A DNA stretch of 64,000 nt from Falsiroseomonas sp041690465 (GTDB lineage: Bacteria > Pseudomonadota > Alphaproteobacteria > Acetobacterales > Acetobacteraceae). The DNA lies in contig NZ_JAWLHG010000012.1 in the NCBI RefSeq assembly GCF_041690465.1, positions 92,504 through 156,503 on the forward strand. Reading direction: 5' to 3'. The notes under the pieces were generated by a model, which was not told the DNA's origin, ran no database searches, and saw nothing but the letters and a program-made list of their open reading frames with translations. A program made the translations under genes and the position numbers. The stretch's first letter is position 1. Each line of letters begins with the position of its first letter. Positions 25,232 through 32,875 of the stretch are shown here, piece by piece.

Positions 25232-27046
25232 TTAGGAAGCCTTCGGCCCGGCGGCACCCTTGGGGGGCGGAAGATCCAGCTTTATCGACAGTTCCTTGAG
25301 GCGCGCCGGCTCCACCGGGGCAGGCGCCCCCATCATCAGGTCTTCAGCCTGTTGATTCATGGGGAACAATATCACTTCGCGAATATTCGGTTCGTCGGCG
25401 AGGAGCATGACGATGCGGTCGATGCCGGGGGCGGAGCCGCCATGGGGCGGGGCGCCGTAGCGGAAGGCGTTCAGCATGCCGCCGAAGCGCTGCTCGACGA
25501 CCTCGGCCGAATAGCCAGCGATCTCGAAGGCCTTGATCATGATGTCCGGGCGATGATTGCGGATGGCGCCGGACGACAGCTCGATGCCGTTGCAGACGAT
25601 GTCGTACTGGTAGGCCTTGATGGAGAGCGGATCCATCGTGTTCAGCGCCTCCAGCTCGCCCTGCGGCATGCTGAAGGGGTTGTGGCTGAAATCGACCTGC
25701 CCGGTCTCCTCGTTCAGCTCGTACATCGGGAAGTCGGTGACCCAGCAGAAGCGGTAGGCGTCCCGCTCGATGAGACCGAGCTCATTCCCGAGGCGGGTGC
25801 GGGCCTGGCCGGCGAGCTTGGCGGCCTCGTCCTTCTTCCCCGCCGCGAAGAAGACGGCGTCGCCGTCCTTCAGGCCGCAGGCGACCTTGATGGCGCTGAC
25901 GCGGTCCGATTCCAGGTTCTTGGCGATCGGGCCGGCGGCCTCGCCATTCGTGAAGGTGATGTAGCCGAGGCCGCCGGCACCCTGCTCGCGGGCCCATTCG
26001 TTCATCTTGTCGAAGAAGCTGCGCGGGTTGCCGCCGGCACCCGGCGCGGGGATGGCGCGCACGACGCCGCCCGAGGCGGCGATCTTCGCGAACAGGCCGA
26101 AGCTGCCGCCGGCGAAGTGCTGCGTCACGTCGGCAATGCGGATCGGGTTGCGGAGGTCGGGCTTGTCGGAGCCGAACTCCAGCATCGCCTGGTCGAAGGG
26201 GATGCGCGGGAAGGGCGCGGGCGTCACCGCGCGCTTCGTCCCCGAAAAGTCGGAAAATTCCTCGAAGACGCCGGCCAGCACCGGCTCGATGGCGGCGAAG
26301 ACGTCTTCCTGGGTGACGAAGCTCATCTCGAAGTCGAGCTGGTAGAACTCGCCCGGACTGCGGTCCGCCCGGCTGGCTTCGTCGCGGAAGCAGGGGGCGA
26401 TCTGGAAGTAGCGGTCGAAGCCGGCGACCATGCAGAGCTGCTTGAACTGCTGCGGCGCCTGCGGCAGCGCATAGAACTTGCCGGGATGCATGCGCGCGGG
26501 CACCAGGAAGTCCCGCGCGCCCTCGGGGCTGCTCGCCGTCAGGATCGGGGTCTGGAACTCGGTGAAGCCCTGCTCGATCATCCGCCGGCGGATCGAGGCG
26601 ATCACCGCGCTGCGCAGGATCAGGTTGCGGTGCTGCTTCTCGCGCCGCAGGTCGATGAAGCGGTAGCGGAGCCGCAAATCCTCGGGGAATTCCTGCTCGC
26701 CGGCCACCTGGATCGGCAGCACCTCGGCCGCGGATTGCACCGCCACCTCGGCCACGCGGAGCTCGATCTCGCCGGTCGGCAACTTCGGGTTGATGGTGGA
26801 CCCCTCGCGCGGGACCACCTGGCCGGTCACCGTCACCACGCTCTCGGCGCGGGCGGCGTCCAGCGTCGCGAAGGCCGGGCTGCCGTGGGCGACGACGCAT
26901 TGGGTGAGGCCGTAATGGTCGCGCAGGTCCACGAACAGCAGCCCGCCATGGTCGCGCTTGCGGTGCACCCAGCCGGAAAGCCGGACGGTCTTGCCGGCAT
27001 CGGCGGCGCGGAGCGCGCCGCAGGTGTGCGTGCGGTAGGCGTGCAT
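25232..27046 (-). CDS. aspS: Aspartyl-tRNA synthetase, bacterial type
   Basis: 604-residue class II synthetase charging tRNA-Asp. The N-terminal OB fold starts at MHAYRTHTCG; motif 2 is FRDEASRADRSPGEFYQL and motif 3 is GSAPGIDRIVML; the bacterial GAD insertion lies between. The anticodon-domain loop reads RKRDHGG: His here (His33, equivalent to His31 of the Pseudomonas enzyme) is associated with non-discriminating AspRS that also make Asp-tRNA-Asn. Faces the divergent rnd gene 118 bp away. Start ATG 27046 matches the family N-terminus. Confidence 0.95.
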   Translation of the reverse strand: MHAYRTHTCGALRAADAGKTVRLSGWVHRKRDHGGLLFVDLRDHYGLTQCVVAHGSPAFATLDAARAESVVTVTGQVVPREGSTINPKLPTGEIELRVAEVAVQSAAEVLPIQVAGEQEFPEDLRLRYRFIDLRREKQHRNLILRSAVIASIRRRMIEQGFTEFQTPILTASSPEGARDFLVPARMHPGKFYALPQAPQQFKQLCMVAGFDRYFQIAPCFRDEASRADRSPGEFYQLDFEMSFVTQEDVFAAIEPVLAGVFEEFSDFSGTKRAVTPAPFPRIPFDQAMLEFGSDKPDLRNPIRIADVTQHFAGGSFGLFAKIAASGGVVRAIPAPGAGGNPRSFFDKMNEWAREQGAGGLGYITFTNGEAAGPIAKNLESDRVSAIKVACGLKDGDAVFFAAGKKDEAAKLAGQARTRLGNELGLIERDAYRFCWVTDFPMYELNEETGQVDFSHNPFSMPQGELEALNTMDPLSIKAYQYDIVCNGIELSSGAIRNHRPDIMIKAFEIAGYSAEVVEQRFGGMLNAFRYGAPPHGGSAPGIDRIVMLLADEPNIREVILFPMNQQAEDLMMGAPAPVEPARLKELSIKLDLPPPKGAAGPKAS

Positions 27047-27164
27047 GTTCGGGTCCGGGGTGCCTGAAGGATGGGCGAAACCGCACCACCCCGGGCGGGA
27101 AGTCAAGAGTTTGGGGATGGTGGGCGGCTTCCCGCCGGGGATGGCGAAGGCTAAACCCGACCTC

Positions 27165-28349
27165 ATGAGCCGCCGCCAGCCGGCCGGCGCCGCAAGCGCG
27201 CCCGCCCTGATCACCGACACCGCCAGCCTCGCCGCGCTGTGCGAACGCCTCCGCCAGGAGAGCTTCGTGACGGTGGACACCGAGTTCATGCGCGAACGCA
27301 CCTATTGGCCGGAGCTCTGCGTCGTGCAGCTGGCGGGCGACAAGGAGGTGGCGGTGGTGGACGCGCTCGCGCCGGGGCTCGACCTCGGCCCGCTCGGCGC
27401 CCTGCTGGCCGACGAGGCGGTGCCGAAGGTGTTCCACGCGGCCCGGCAGGACGTGGAGATCTTCCTGCTGCGCTTCGGCGCCGTGCCGACGCCGCTGTAT
27501 GACACGCAGATCGCCGCCATGGTGGCCGGCTTCGGCGACCAGGTGAGCTATGACGCGCTGGCCCGCGCGCTGGCCAATGCCAGCATCGACAAGGCGCACC
27601 GCTTCTCTGACTGGGCGGCGCGGCCGCTGAGCCCGGCGCAGATCGCCTATGCCGCGGCCGACGTGACGCATCTGCGCGACATCTATCGCGGCCTGACCGC
27701 CCGGCTGGAACGCGACGGGCGCGCCAAATGGGTGGCGGAGGAGATGGCGGCGCTGGCCGAGCCCGCGACCTATCGCGCCGACCCCGAGACGCAGTGGGAG
27801 CGGCTGCGGCCGCGCAGCCACAACCGCCGCTTCCTCGGCGCGCTGCGCGCCGCCGCCGCCTGGCGGGAGCGGGAGGCGCAGCGCGTCAACATTCCCCGCC
27901 AGCGCCTGGTGAAGGACGAGACGCTGCTGGAGATCGCCGCCACCGCGCCCGAGACGCCGGCCGACCTGGCCCGCGCGCGGGGCATCTCGGAGGGCTTCGC
28001 CAAGGGCAAGTCCGGCGCCAGCCTGCTGGCGGCGCTGGCCGAGGCCAAGGCCTTGCCGGAGGAGGCGCTGCCCGAAGTGCCGCGCGACCGCGCCGGCCCC
28101 GCGCCCTCCCCTGCCCTGGTGGCGCTGCTGAAGGTGCTGCTGGCGGCGCAGAGCGAGGCGCACCACGTGGCGCCCCGCCTGCTGGCCAGTTCCGAGGAGC
28201 TGGAGCGCCTGGCCGCCGGCGAGGAGGACCTTCCGGCGCTGCATGGCTGGCGGCGCGAGGTGTTCGGCGAGCAGGCGCTGGCGCTGAAGGCCGGGCGGGT
28301 GGCGCTGGGGGTGGAAGGGCGCAGGGTGAAGGTGATTGGGGCGGGGTAG
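27165..28349 (+). CDS. rnd: Ribonuclease D
   Basis: 394-residue 3'-5' exoribonuclease for tRNA maturation and RNA turnover. The DEDD catalytic residues are visible in TVDTEFMRE, FHAARQDVEIF and AYAAADVTHL with the following Tyr motif. One or two HRDC domains follow (about residues 210-380, with IPRQRLVKDETLLEIA). ATG 27165 is chosen; an in-frame ATG at 27141 would add eight residues. Divergent from aspS, an arrangement often seen in alphaproteobacteria. Confidence 0.92.
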   Translation: MSRRQPAGAASAPALITDTASLAALCERLRQESFVTVDTEFMRERTYWPELCVVQLAGDKEVAVVDALAPGLDLGPLGALLADEAVPKVFHAARQDVEIFLLRFGAVPTPLYDTQIAAMVAGFGDQVSYDALARALANASIDKAHRFSDWAARPLSPAQIAYAAADVTHLRDIYRGLTARLERDGRAKWVAEEMAALAEPATYRADPETQWERLRPRSHNRRFLGALRAAAAWREREAQRVNIPRQRLVKDETLLEIAATAPETPADLARARGISEGFAKGKSGASLLAALAEAKALPEEALPEVPRDRAGPAPSPALVALLKVLLAAQSEAHHVAPRLLASSEELERLAAGEEDLPALHGWRREVFGEQALALKAGRVALGVEGRRVKVIGAG

Positions 28350-28387
28350 CGCGGGGCGCGGAACGCGTTCGGAGCGGCCGGCCGCGA

Positions 28388-28411
28388 CCCGGAGCGGGCC
28401 TTCGCTCCGGG
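28388..28411 (+). terminator. GC hairpin downstream of rnd
   Basis: 9-bp stem CCCGGAGCG / CGCTCCGGG with loop GGCCTT, 38 bp after the rnd stop. A second inverted repeat AGCATGCC (28440-28447) / GGCATGCT (28463-28470) lies just before the end of the convergent lipocalin-like gene. Confidence 0.45.
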
Positions 28412-28477
28412 GGCATCCCATAGGGAGAGCGCTCGCCGAAGCATGCCCCGCGCCGGACGCTTGGCATGCTCGCGGCG

Positions 28478-28990
28478 CTACTGCGGCGAGGCGCGCCGCC
28501 ACACCGTGTGCAGGATTACGCCGCTCGGAGTCCGCGGGTTGCTGAACGCCAAGTCGGTCCGCGTCATTGTCGTGATAATGCGCCGTTGCGGGGCGCCCCC
28601 CATCAGGTTCGTATAGGTGCTGCCCTCGATCGTCAGCGTGAGCTCCCGCGCCGTCTCGTTGACGGTGTAGCTGCCATAGTAGGCAATCGACTCGCGGACC
28701 ACCGCCATCGCCTCCTCCGGCGTCGCGCGGGCGCGGTCATTGGCGGCCAGCCGCGGCACGGTCGCCGAGGACTGGAACAGCGAGAACCGGCCATCGGGCG
28801 TGAAGATCATGATACCCTTCGGGCTCGCGCCGAAGGGCTCGCCGCGGGCCCCATCGTCGGCCTGGCTGACCACCGACACGAAGGACCAGGCGCCGACGAT
28901 GCCGTCCCTGACCGATGTCGTCTGTGCCCGCGCGTCGAGCGGCAGGAAGGCGGCGACGAGCAGCAGGGTGGCAAGGCGGAGGTGGAACAC
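28478..28990 (-). CDS. Secreted lipocalin-like domain protein
   Basis: 170-residue protein. I choose the GTG at 28990: it opens a signal peptide (MFHLRLATLLLVAAFLPLDARA) and has a GGAGGA ribosome site eight bases upstream, whereas ATG starts at 29209 or 29086 would prepend long arginine-rich stretches. The mature domain begins GIVGAWSFVSV and contains GIMIFTPDGRFSLF and YYGSYTVNE, the pattern of the lipocalin-like family related to DUF-type Lipocalin_5. Ligand and role are unknown. Confidence 0.75.
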   Translation of the reverse strand: MFHLRLATLLLVAAFLPLDARAQTTSVRDGIVGAWSFVSVVSQADDGARGEPFGASPKGIMIFTPDGRFSLFQSSATVPRLAANDRARATPEEAMAVVRESIAYYGSYTVNETARELTLTIEGSTYTNLMGGAPQRRIITTMTRTDLAFSNPRTPSGVILHTVWRRASPQ

Positions 28991-29283
28991 GGCGGCGATC
29001 CTCCGGGGGCGGCACGCGCGGCTGTGGTTCCAGCCTGCGATGGCCGCGGCCAGCAGATGGACGGCGTCTCGGGCAACGTGTCGCATGAGTGCGTCTCCAT
29101 GTCGGCCGGGCCAGCCCCGTGCCGCGCCCGGCAGACTGGCGGTCGGGGCCGGCGGGCGCTGTGCTGAAGCGCACACCGCCGCTGCCCAGGAAGGACCGAA
29201 GATCCGCAACGACGCGGCACGCGGCAGCTCGCGCGGCGACGCGGCCGGATCAGGTTCGTGGAGAGGGTGACGCGCATTCCGGG
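28991..29283. other. Non-coding stretch upstream of the MITE-like element
   Basis: Between the lipocalin-like gene and the MITE-like element. Open frames run through it but none shows a ribosome site or a domain. I see no RNA gene or clear hairpin. Confidence 0.4.
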
Positions 29284-29286
29284 CTA

Positions 29287-29436
29287 GGAGCCTGTCCGAG
29301 AAAGCAGATTCGCGACAAAGGGCGACACAACCTTGCTCCTATAGCGCCTGTGAAAGTGAAAGCGGATACCGATGATAGCCTTCGTGTATCAAAATTGCTG
29401 ACTGCGGTGTGGGCGAGGAATACTCGGACAGGCTCC
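29287..29436. mobile_element. 150-bp MITE-like element with perfect terminal inverted repeats
   Basis: Perfect 14-bp ends GGAGCCTGTCCGAG (29287-29300) and CTCGGACAGGCTCC (29423-29436), flanked on both sides by TA (29285-29286 and 29437-29438), giving a 17-bp outer repeat with CTAG. The interior is clearly more AT-rich than the genome and has no gene. A TA target fits IS5-type (IS427 group) or IS630-type elements; I cannot assign the family without a database. It ends 45 bp before the ABC binding-protein gene and may supply or disturb its promoter. Confidence 0.75.
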
Positions 29437-29481
29437 TAGCATGCGGTCGGCGATCACCGGCAAGATGGATGAGGTGATCGG

Positions 29482-30441
29482 ATGATGCTGCGACGAGCGA
29501 TGTTGGCGAGCCTCGCACTGCCGGGGCTGGCGCATGCGCAGAGGCGGTCCGCCCGCGTCGGAATCCTTTCGCCTGGGCAGCTCACGGTCGATCTGAACAG
29601 GGCGGTCCTCGTCGCGGAACTGGGCAGGGCCGGCTTTGTCGAGGGCCGCAACCTCGTGATCGTCGGCCGCAGTTCGGACGGCGATCTTCAGCGCATTGCG
29701 GTTCTCGCGGCCGAACTCGTGGCGCTGCAGCCGGACGTGATCGTGGCGGTCTCGAATCCGGCCGCATTGGCTATTCGCGCGGTCAACCGAAACGTTCCCG
29801 TCGTCATGAGCTTCGCCGGTAGCGATCCGGTGGCGGATGGACTCGCGGCCAGCCTCGCGCGACCGGGGGGTAGCGTCACGGGCGTTGTCATGCTGTCCGA
29901 GGAACTGGACGTGAAGCGCCTCGAAGTGGCGCTCGAAGCATTTCCCAACACGAGCCGGATCGGCTTCCTGGCCGGCAGCAGCTATCCGGCGGACCGCATC
30001 GCGCGGCTCACATCGGCGGCGCGCAGACTCGGGATCGCGCTGGTCACGGCGCGTGCGACAGGCACGGAGAGCTACGGGGCAGCCTTCCTGAGCTTCGCGG
30101 AACACGGCGTGGGCGCGGTGGTGATCAGTTCCTCCCCCGGCTTCCACTCCGAGGCGGCCGCCCTGGCGCAGCATGCGCAGTTCGTGCGGCTGCCCACCGT
30201 GTGCGAGCTGCGTTCGATGGCCGAAGCCGGTTGCGTGCTGAGCCTCGGGCCGCTCGACGGCATGCTGCGCCGGCGCGTGGCAGGCTACGTCCTGCGCATC
30301 CTACAGGGCGAGGCGCCGGGCAGCATTCCGATGGAGCAGGCGGAGCGGTTCGAGCTGCTGGTCAACCAGCGAGCAGCGCGGGCGCTTGCGCTCGATATCC
30401 CCATCCCTGTGTTGGCGAGAGCCGATGCCGTGATCGATTGA
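29482..30441 (+). CDS. ABC transporter substrate-binding protein (TrpX/ABC_sub_bind type)
   Basis: 319-residue periplasmic binding protein with a signal peptide (cut near AHAQRR). Stretches such as GRNLVIVGRSSDGD, LVALQPDVIVAVSNPAALAI, VPVVMSF.GSDPVADGLAASLARPGG and NQRAARALALDIP are typical of the ABC_sub_bind family. No permease or ATPase gene is adjacent, so it is an orphan component. Codon use appears less extreme in GC than neighbours, and it sits directly behind a MITE-like element, both suggesting acquisition. Start ATG-ATG at 29482/29485; no strong ribosome site. Confidence 0.82.
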   Translation: MMLRRAMLASLALPGLAHAQRRSARVGILSPGQLTVDLNRAVLVAELGRAGFVEGRNLVIVGRSSDGDLQRIAVLAAELVALQPDVIVAVSNPAALAIRAVNRNVPVVMSFAGSDPVADGLAASLARPGGSVTGVVMLSEELDVKRLEVALEAFPNTSRIGFLAGSSYPADRIARLTSAARRLGIALVTARATGTESYGAAFLSFAEHGVGAVVISSSPGFHSEAAALAQHAQFVRLPTVCELRSMAEAGCVLSLGPLDGMLRRRVAGYVLRILQGEAPGSIPMEQAERFELLVNQRAARALALDIPIPVLARADAVID

Positions 30442-31157
30442 CCCGGCGACGAAGTGCCAGATGAAGGACCGCTTCCCGCCTTTGACGGCCGTTCCGCAAC
30501 GGTCAGCCGGCCCGTCGCGTCCGCGACCGCCCCCCCCGAAGCTGACTCGCGCGCCGCGGCACCGGCGGGTGCGCCACCGGCGCGTCCCGCGGTGCCCGCG
30601 CGATGCCGCGTGGTGCTTCCCAGGCCGCGCAGCACCCGGCGGGGGATGTAGGGCAGGCGGGAAAGGCCCAAAGCGCGGGGCGGGACGGCGCGGGGCGGCG
30701 CGTCGGGCGGGTCGAAGGCGGGCAGGTCTTCCGGGGCGCAGTAGAGCGCGGAGACCAGGCCGAGGTCGCGCGCCAGATAGAGCGTCGAAGGGTCGAGCTG
30801 GCGGCTGGCGCGGCGGACCGCGCGGACGATCCGCCATTCCAGCGGCGCCAGCTCCTCGGTGCCGAAGGCGTGGCGGGAGACGCCGATGAGCAGCCGGTCC
30901 AGCACGCCGGTGCGGGCGGCGTGGATCAGGGTGCTGTGGGCGGTGCGATAGTGGCAGAGCCAGCGCGGCAAAGCGGCCCAGGGCCGGTCGGAACAGGCGA
31001 TGAAGAAGATCCCGTCCCAGGTGCGCCGCGGATCGCGCGGCGGGCGGCCGATGCGGTGGGTGACGAAGGGCGCCAGCGCGTCCCAGTGCGGGTCGGCCAT
31101 GGGGAACCAGGGGCGCGGCTCGCTGGGGGATGGGGGGAAGGTGCGGGGTGCCTCCAT
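30285..31157 (-). CDS. IS5-transposase-derived DUF4096-like protein (domesticated candidate)
   Basis: 290-residue frame. Residues 22-92 resemble the N-terminal DUF4096 domain of IS5-family transposases: HWDALAPFV, then GRPPRDPRRTWDGIFFIAC, RPWAALP, YRTAH and RTGVLDRLL. The DDE catalytic part is absent; instead a short unrelated region and a low-complexity Ala/Gly/Ser tail follow. The final 157 bp run antisense into the 3' end of the ABC binding-protein gene, so the true end may be earlier or a frameshift may exist. The ATG at 31157 is chosen because a consensus-like promoter ends six bases before it (leaderless mRNA); ATG 31100 is the alternative. Could be a DNA-binding regulator derived from a transposase, or simply a decaying remnant. 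Confidence 0.55.
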   Translation of the reverse strand: MEAPRTFPPSPSEPRPWFPMADPHWDALAPFVTHRIGRPPRDPRRTWDGIFFIACSDRPWAALPRWLCHYRTAHSTLIHAARTGVLDRLLIGVSRHAFGTEELAPLEWRIVRAVRRASRQLDPSTLYLARDLGLVSALYCAPEDLPAFDPPDAPPRAVPPRALGLSRLPYIPRRVLRGLGSTTRHRAGTAGRAGGAPAGAAARESASGGAVADATGRLTVAERPSKAGSGPSSGTSSPGQSITASALANTGMGISSASARAARWLTSSSNRSACSIGMLPGASPCRMRRT

Positions 31158-31163
31158 CCGTCC

Positions 31164-31192
31164 AGTATAGGAATATTTTCTTAGAAAGGCAA
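31164..31192 (-). promoter_or_regulatory. Leaderless sigma70-type promoter
   Basis: On the minus strand: -35 TTGCCT (31192-31187), 17-bp spacer 31186-31170, -10 TATACT (31169-31164), then six bases and ATG at 31157. Transcription would start at the A of the ATG. The segment is a sharp AT-rich island in GC-rich DNA. Confidence 0.6.
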
Positions 31193-31270
31193 GTCGTTCC
31201 GGGTGGCGTGGCCGGACGGCCGGCAGGCGCGGTTTGTGGGGCCCCCACCCGCCCTCGCGATGCCCGGGCA

Positions 31271-31295
31271 CCCTCCCCCGCGCGGCGGGAGAGGG
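31271..31295. repeat. REP-like GC palindrome, copy 2
   Basis: CCCTC (31271-31275) pairs with GAGGG (31291-31295) and CCCG with CGGG inside, loop CGCGG. Resembles the element at 15454-15490, including the nearby CCCCCACCC run. Lies downstream of the FKBP gene and could end its transcript. Confidence 0.4.
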
Positions 31296-31326
31296 ATCGT
31301 CGCGGGCGGGAGGGGGGCCGCGGAGG

Positions 31327-31671
31327 TCACTCGACGCCGAGCAGCTCCACGTCGAAGACCAGCGTGGCGTTCGGCGGGATGACGCCGCCGGCGCCACGGG
31401 CGCCGTAGGCGAATTCCGGCGGCAGGACCAGGCGGCGCTGGCCGCCGATGCGCATGCCGGCCACACCGCGGTCCCAGCCCTGGATCACCTGGCCAGCGCC
31501 CAGCTTGAACCCGAAGGGCTCGCCGCGGTCGCGGGAGCTGTCGAACTTGCGGCCCTTGCCCTCGGGCGCGGCCGCATCCAGCAGCCAGCCGGTGTAGTGC
31601 ACCGAGACCTGCTTGCCGGAGAGCGCCATGCTGCCCTCGCCCTCGACGAGGTCGGTCATCTGGATGGCCAT
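31327..31671 (-). CDS. FKBP-type peptidyl-prolyl isomerase
   Basis: 114-residue single-domain FKBP catalysing cis-trans isomerisation of prolyl bonds. Core motifs are VSVHYTGWLLD, KFDSSRDRGEPFGFKLG, VIQGWDRGVAGM, GGQRRLVLPPEFAYG and the C-terminal VFDVELLGVE. No signal peptide, so cytoplasmic. The ATG at 31671 follows the stop of the DUF3830 gene by 2 bp, so the two are co-transcribed. Confidence 0.92.
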   Translation of the reverse strand: MAIQMTDLVEGEGSMALSGKQVSVHYTGWLLDAAAPEGKGRKFDSSRDRGEPFGFKLGAGQVIQGWDRGVAGMRIGGQRRLVLPPEFAYGARGAGGVIPPNATLVFDVELLGVE

Positions 31672-31673
31672 GG

Positions 31674-32105
31674 TCAGCGTGCTCCCGCGCGGAAGGTGAT
31701 GTTCTTCGCCCCGTCCCACAGCACCGACCGGCCGATCCGGGCCAGCGCGTCGAGCTTGTCGCTGATGGTCAGGAAGTGGTTGCCGGCCAGCGGCCCCGCC
31801 TTGGAGGCGAAGCCGCAGGGGCCGTAGGCGATCAGGATCTCGGTCTCGCTCAGGCTGGTCGGCATGCCGCCGGGATAGACGATGACATGGCCGGGCGCCG
31901 GATGGCTGGTGGCGTTCTCGAAGCCGAGGGAGAGGTCGCGCTCGCCCATCGGGATCCAGCAGGCCTCGCCGGACCAGCGCACATGAATGATGCGGTCGCT
32001 GAAGGGCAGCAGCTCGCGGATGCGCGCGACGGTGTTCGGCGCGTCCTTGGCCTCGAAGCGGGCGGGGAAGATCTCGCCGGCGATGTCAATCTCGATCTCG
32101 GCCAT
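31674..32105 (-). CDS. DUF3830 protein, cyclophilin-like fold
   Basis: 143-residue protein recognised as DUF3830: SDRIIHVRWSGEACWIPMGE, GHVIVYPGGMPTSLSETEILIAYG and GNHFLTI are typical. The family has a cyclophilin-like fold but no proven isomerase activity; homologues often sit with amidohydrolase or catabolic genes. Here it is directly upstream of an FKBP, so two proteins with folds linked to prolyl isomerisation share an operon. ATG at 32105 is preferred to an in-frame upstream start at 32165. Confidence 0.82.
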   Translation of the reverse strand: MAEIEIDIAGEIFPARFEAKDAPNTVARIRELLPFSDRIIHVRWSGEACWIPMGERDLSLGFENATSHPAPGHVIVYPGGMPTSLSETEILIAYGPCGFASKAGPLAGNHFLTISDKLDALARIGRSVLWDGAKNITFRAGAR

Positions 32106-32233
32106 GGTTCCCCCGGTGGCGCGTTGCGGAGCGAGGGCGTTACGCCGGGCGCCGCCGCTTGCCAAGGGCCGGGCGCACGCCGACCGGGGCCGCGCACGGC
32201 CGAGGCGCGAGTCGGCGATGGCCGAAGAGTCCC

Positions 32234-32261
32234 TTCACCCCCCGCGCGACCGCGCTACACT
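32234..32261 (+). promoter_or_regulatory. Candidate promoter for the DUF5675 gene
   Basis: TTCACC (32234-32239), 16-bp spacer, TACACT (32256-32261). Its position inside the longer open frame favours the TTG start at 32296, which has GAGGA nine bases upstream. Confidence 0.4.
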
Positions 32262-32295
32262 GTCTCGCCAGCAAACCGAAGCGAGGACCATCGCC

Positions 32296-32811
32296 TTGGA
32301 CATCGAGCTCAGACGCTTCGCCGCCGTCGGGGATGCCACGATCGGCACGCTCACCATCGGGGGCGAGTACACCTGCTTCACGCTGGAAGACGTGATCCGC
32401 GACAAGAAGATCTACGGCAAGACCGCGATCCCCGCCGGCAGCTACCCCGTGATCCTCTGCGAGAGCCCGCGCTTCTCCAACAAATACGAGAAGCAGGGGC
32501 TGGGCCGCATCGTGCCGCTGCTGGATGGGGTGCCGGGCTACACCGGCGTGCGCATCCATGTCGGCAACGTCGCCGAGCACACCCATGGCTGCCTGCTGGT
32601 GGGCGACTACTGGGACAAGAAGTCGGCGAAGATCGGCGGTTCCGTCGCCGCCTTCAAGCGGCTGATGAAGGTGCTGAACGCCAGCACGGACAAGATCCGC
32701 ATCACCATCCGCAACGACATCACCAAGGGCGGCGCGCTGCAGCAGCCGAGCAAGCCGCTGTTCGAGGGGATCTACGGCTACACCAGGCGCTGCGAGGTGG
32801 CGAACTGGTGA
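32296..32811 (+). CDS. DUF5675 family protein
   Basis: 171-residue protein with the DUF5675 pattern: YTCFTLEDVIRDKK, KTAIPAGSYPVILCESPRFS, VPGYTGVRIHVGN and HTHGCLLVGDYWD. The conserved His (RIHVGN), His (HTHGC) and Cys recall the active site of L,D-transpeptidase-like folds; this is my inference, and the family is formally uncharacterised though frequent in phages. No phage genes surround it. TTG 32296 is chosen from its ribosome site and the upstream promoter; ATG 32218 would add 26 residues. Confidence 0.72.
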   Translation: MDIELRRFAAVGDATIGTLTIGGEYTCFTLEDVIRDKKIYGKTAIPAGSYPVILCESPRFSNKYEKQGLGRIVPLLDGVPGYTGVRIHVGNVAEHTHGCLLVGDYWDKKSAKIGGSVAAFKRLMKVLNASTDKIRITIRNDITKGGALQQPSKPLFEGIYGYTRRCEVANW

Positions 32812-32875
32812 CGGCGCGCGCGGCGGGGGAGTAAGAGGCCGTCCGGAACCACCGGACGGCTGCAGCGCGCCTCGC

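Noticed and set aside
29089..29439. 116-residue plus-strand frame running through the MITE-like element
   Set aside because: It ends exactly in the right inverted repeat and has no ribosome site or domain; likely chance.
30301..31248. 315-residue minus-strand frame overlapping the DUF4096-like gene
   Set aside because: It is the alternative frame of that gene; Pro/Arg/Ala-rich with no domain match.
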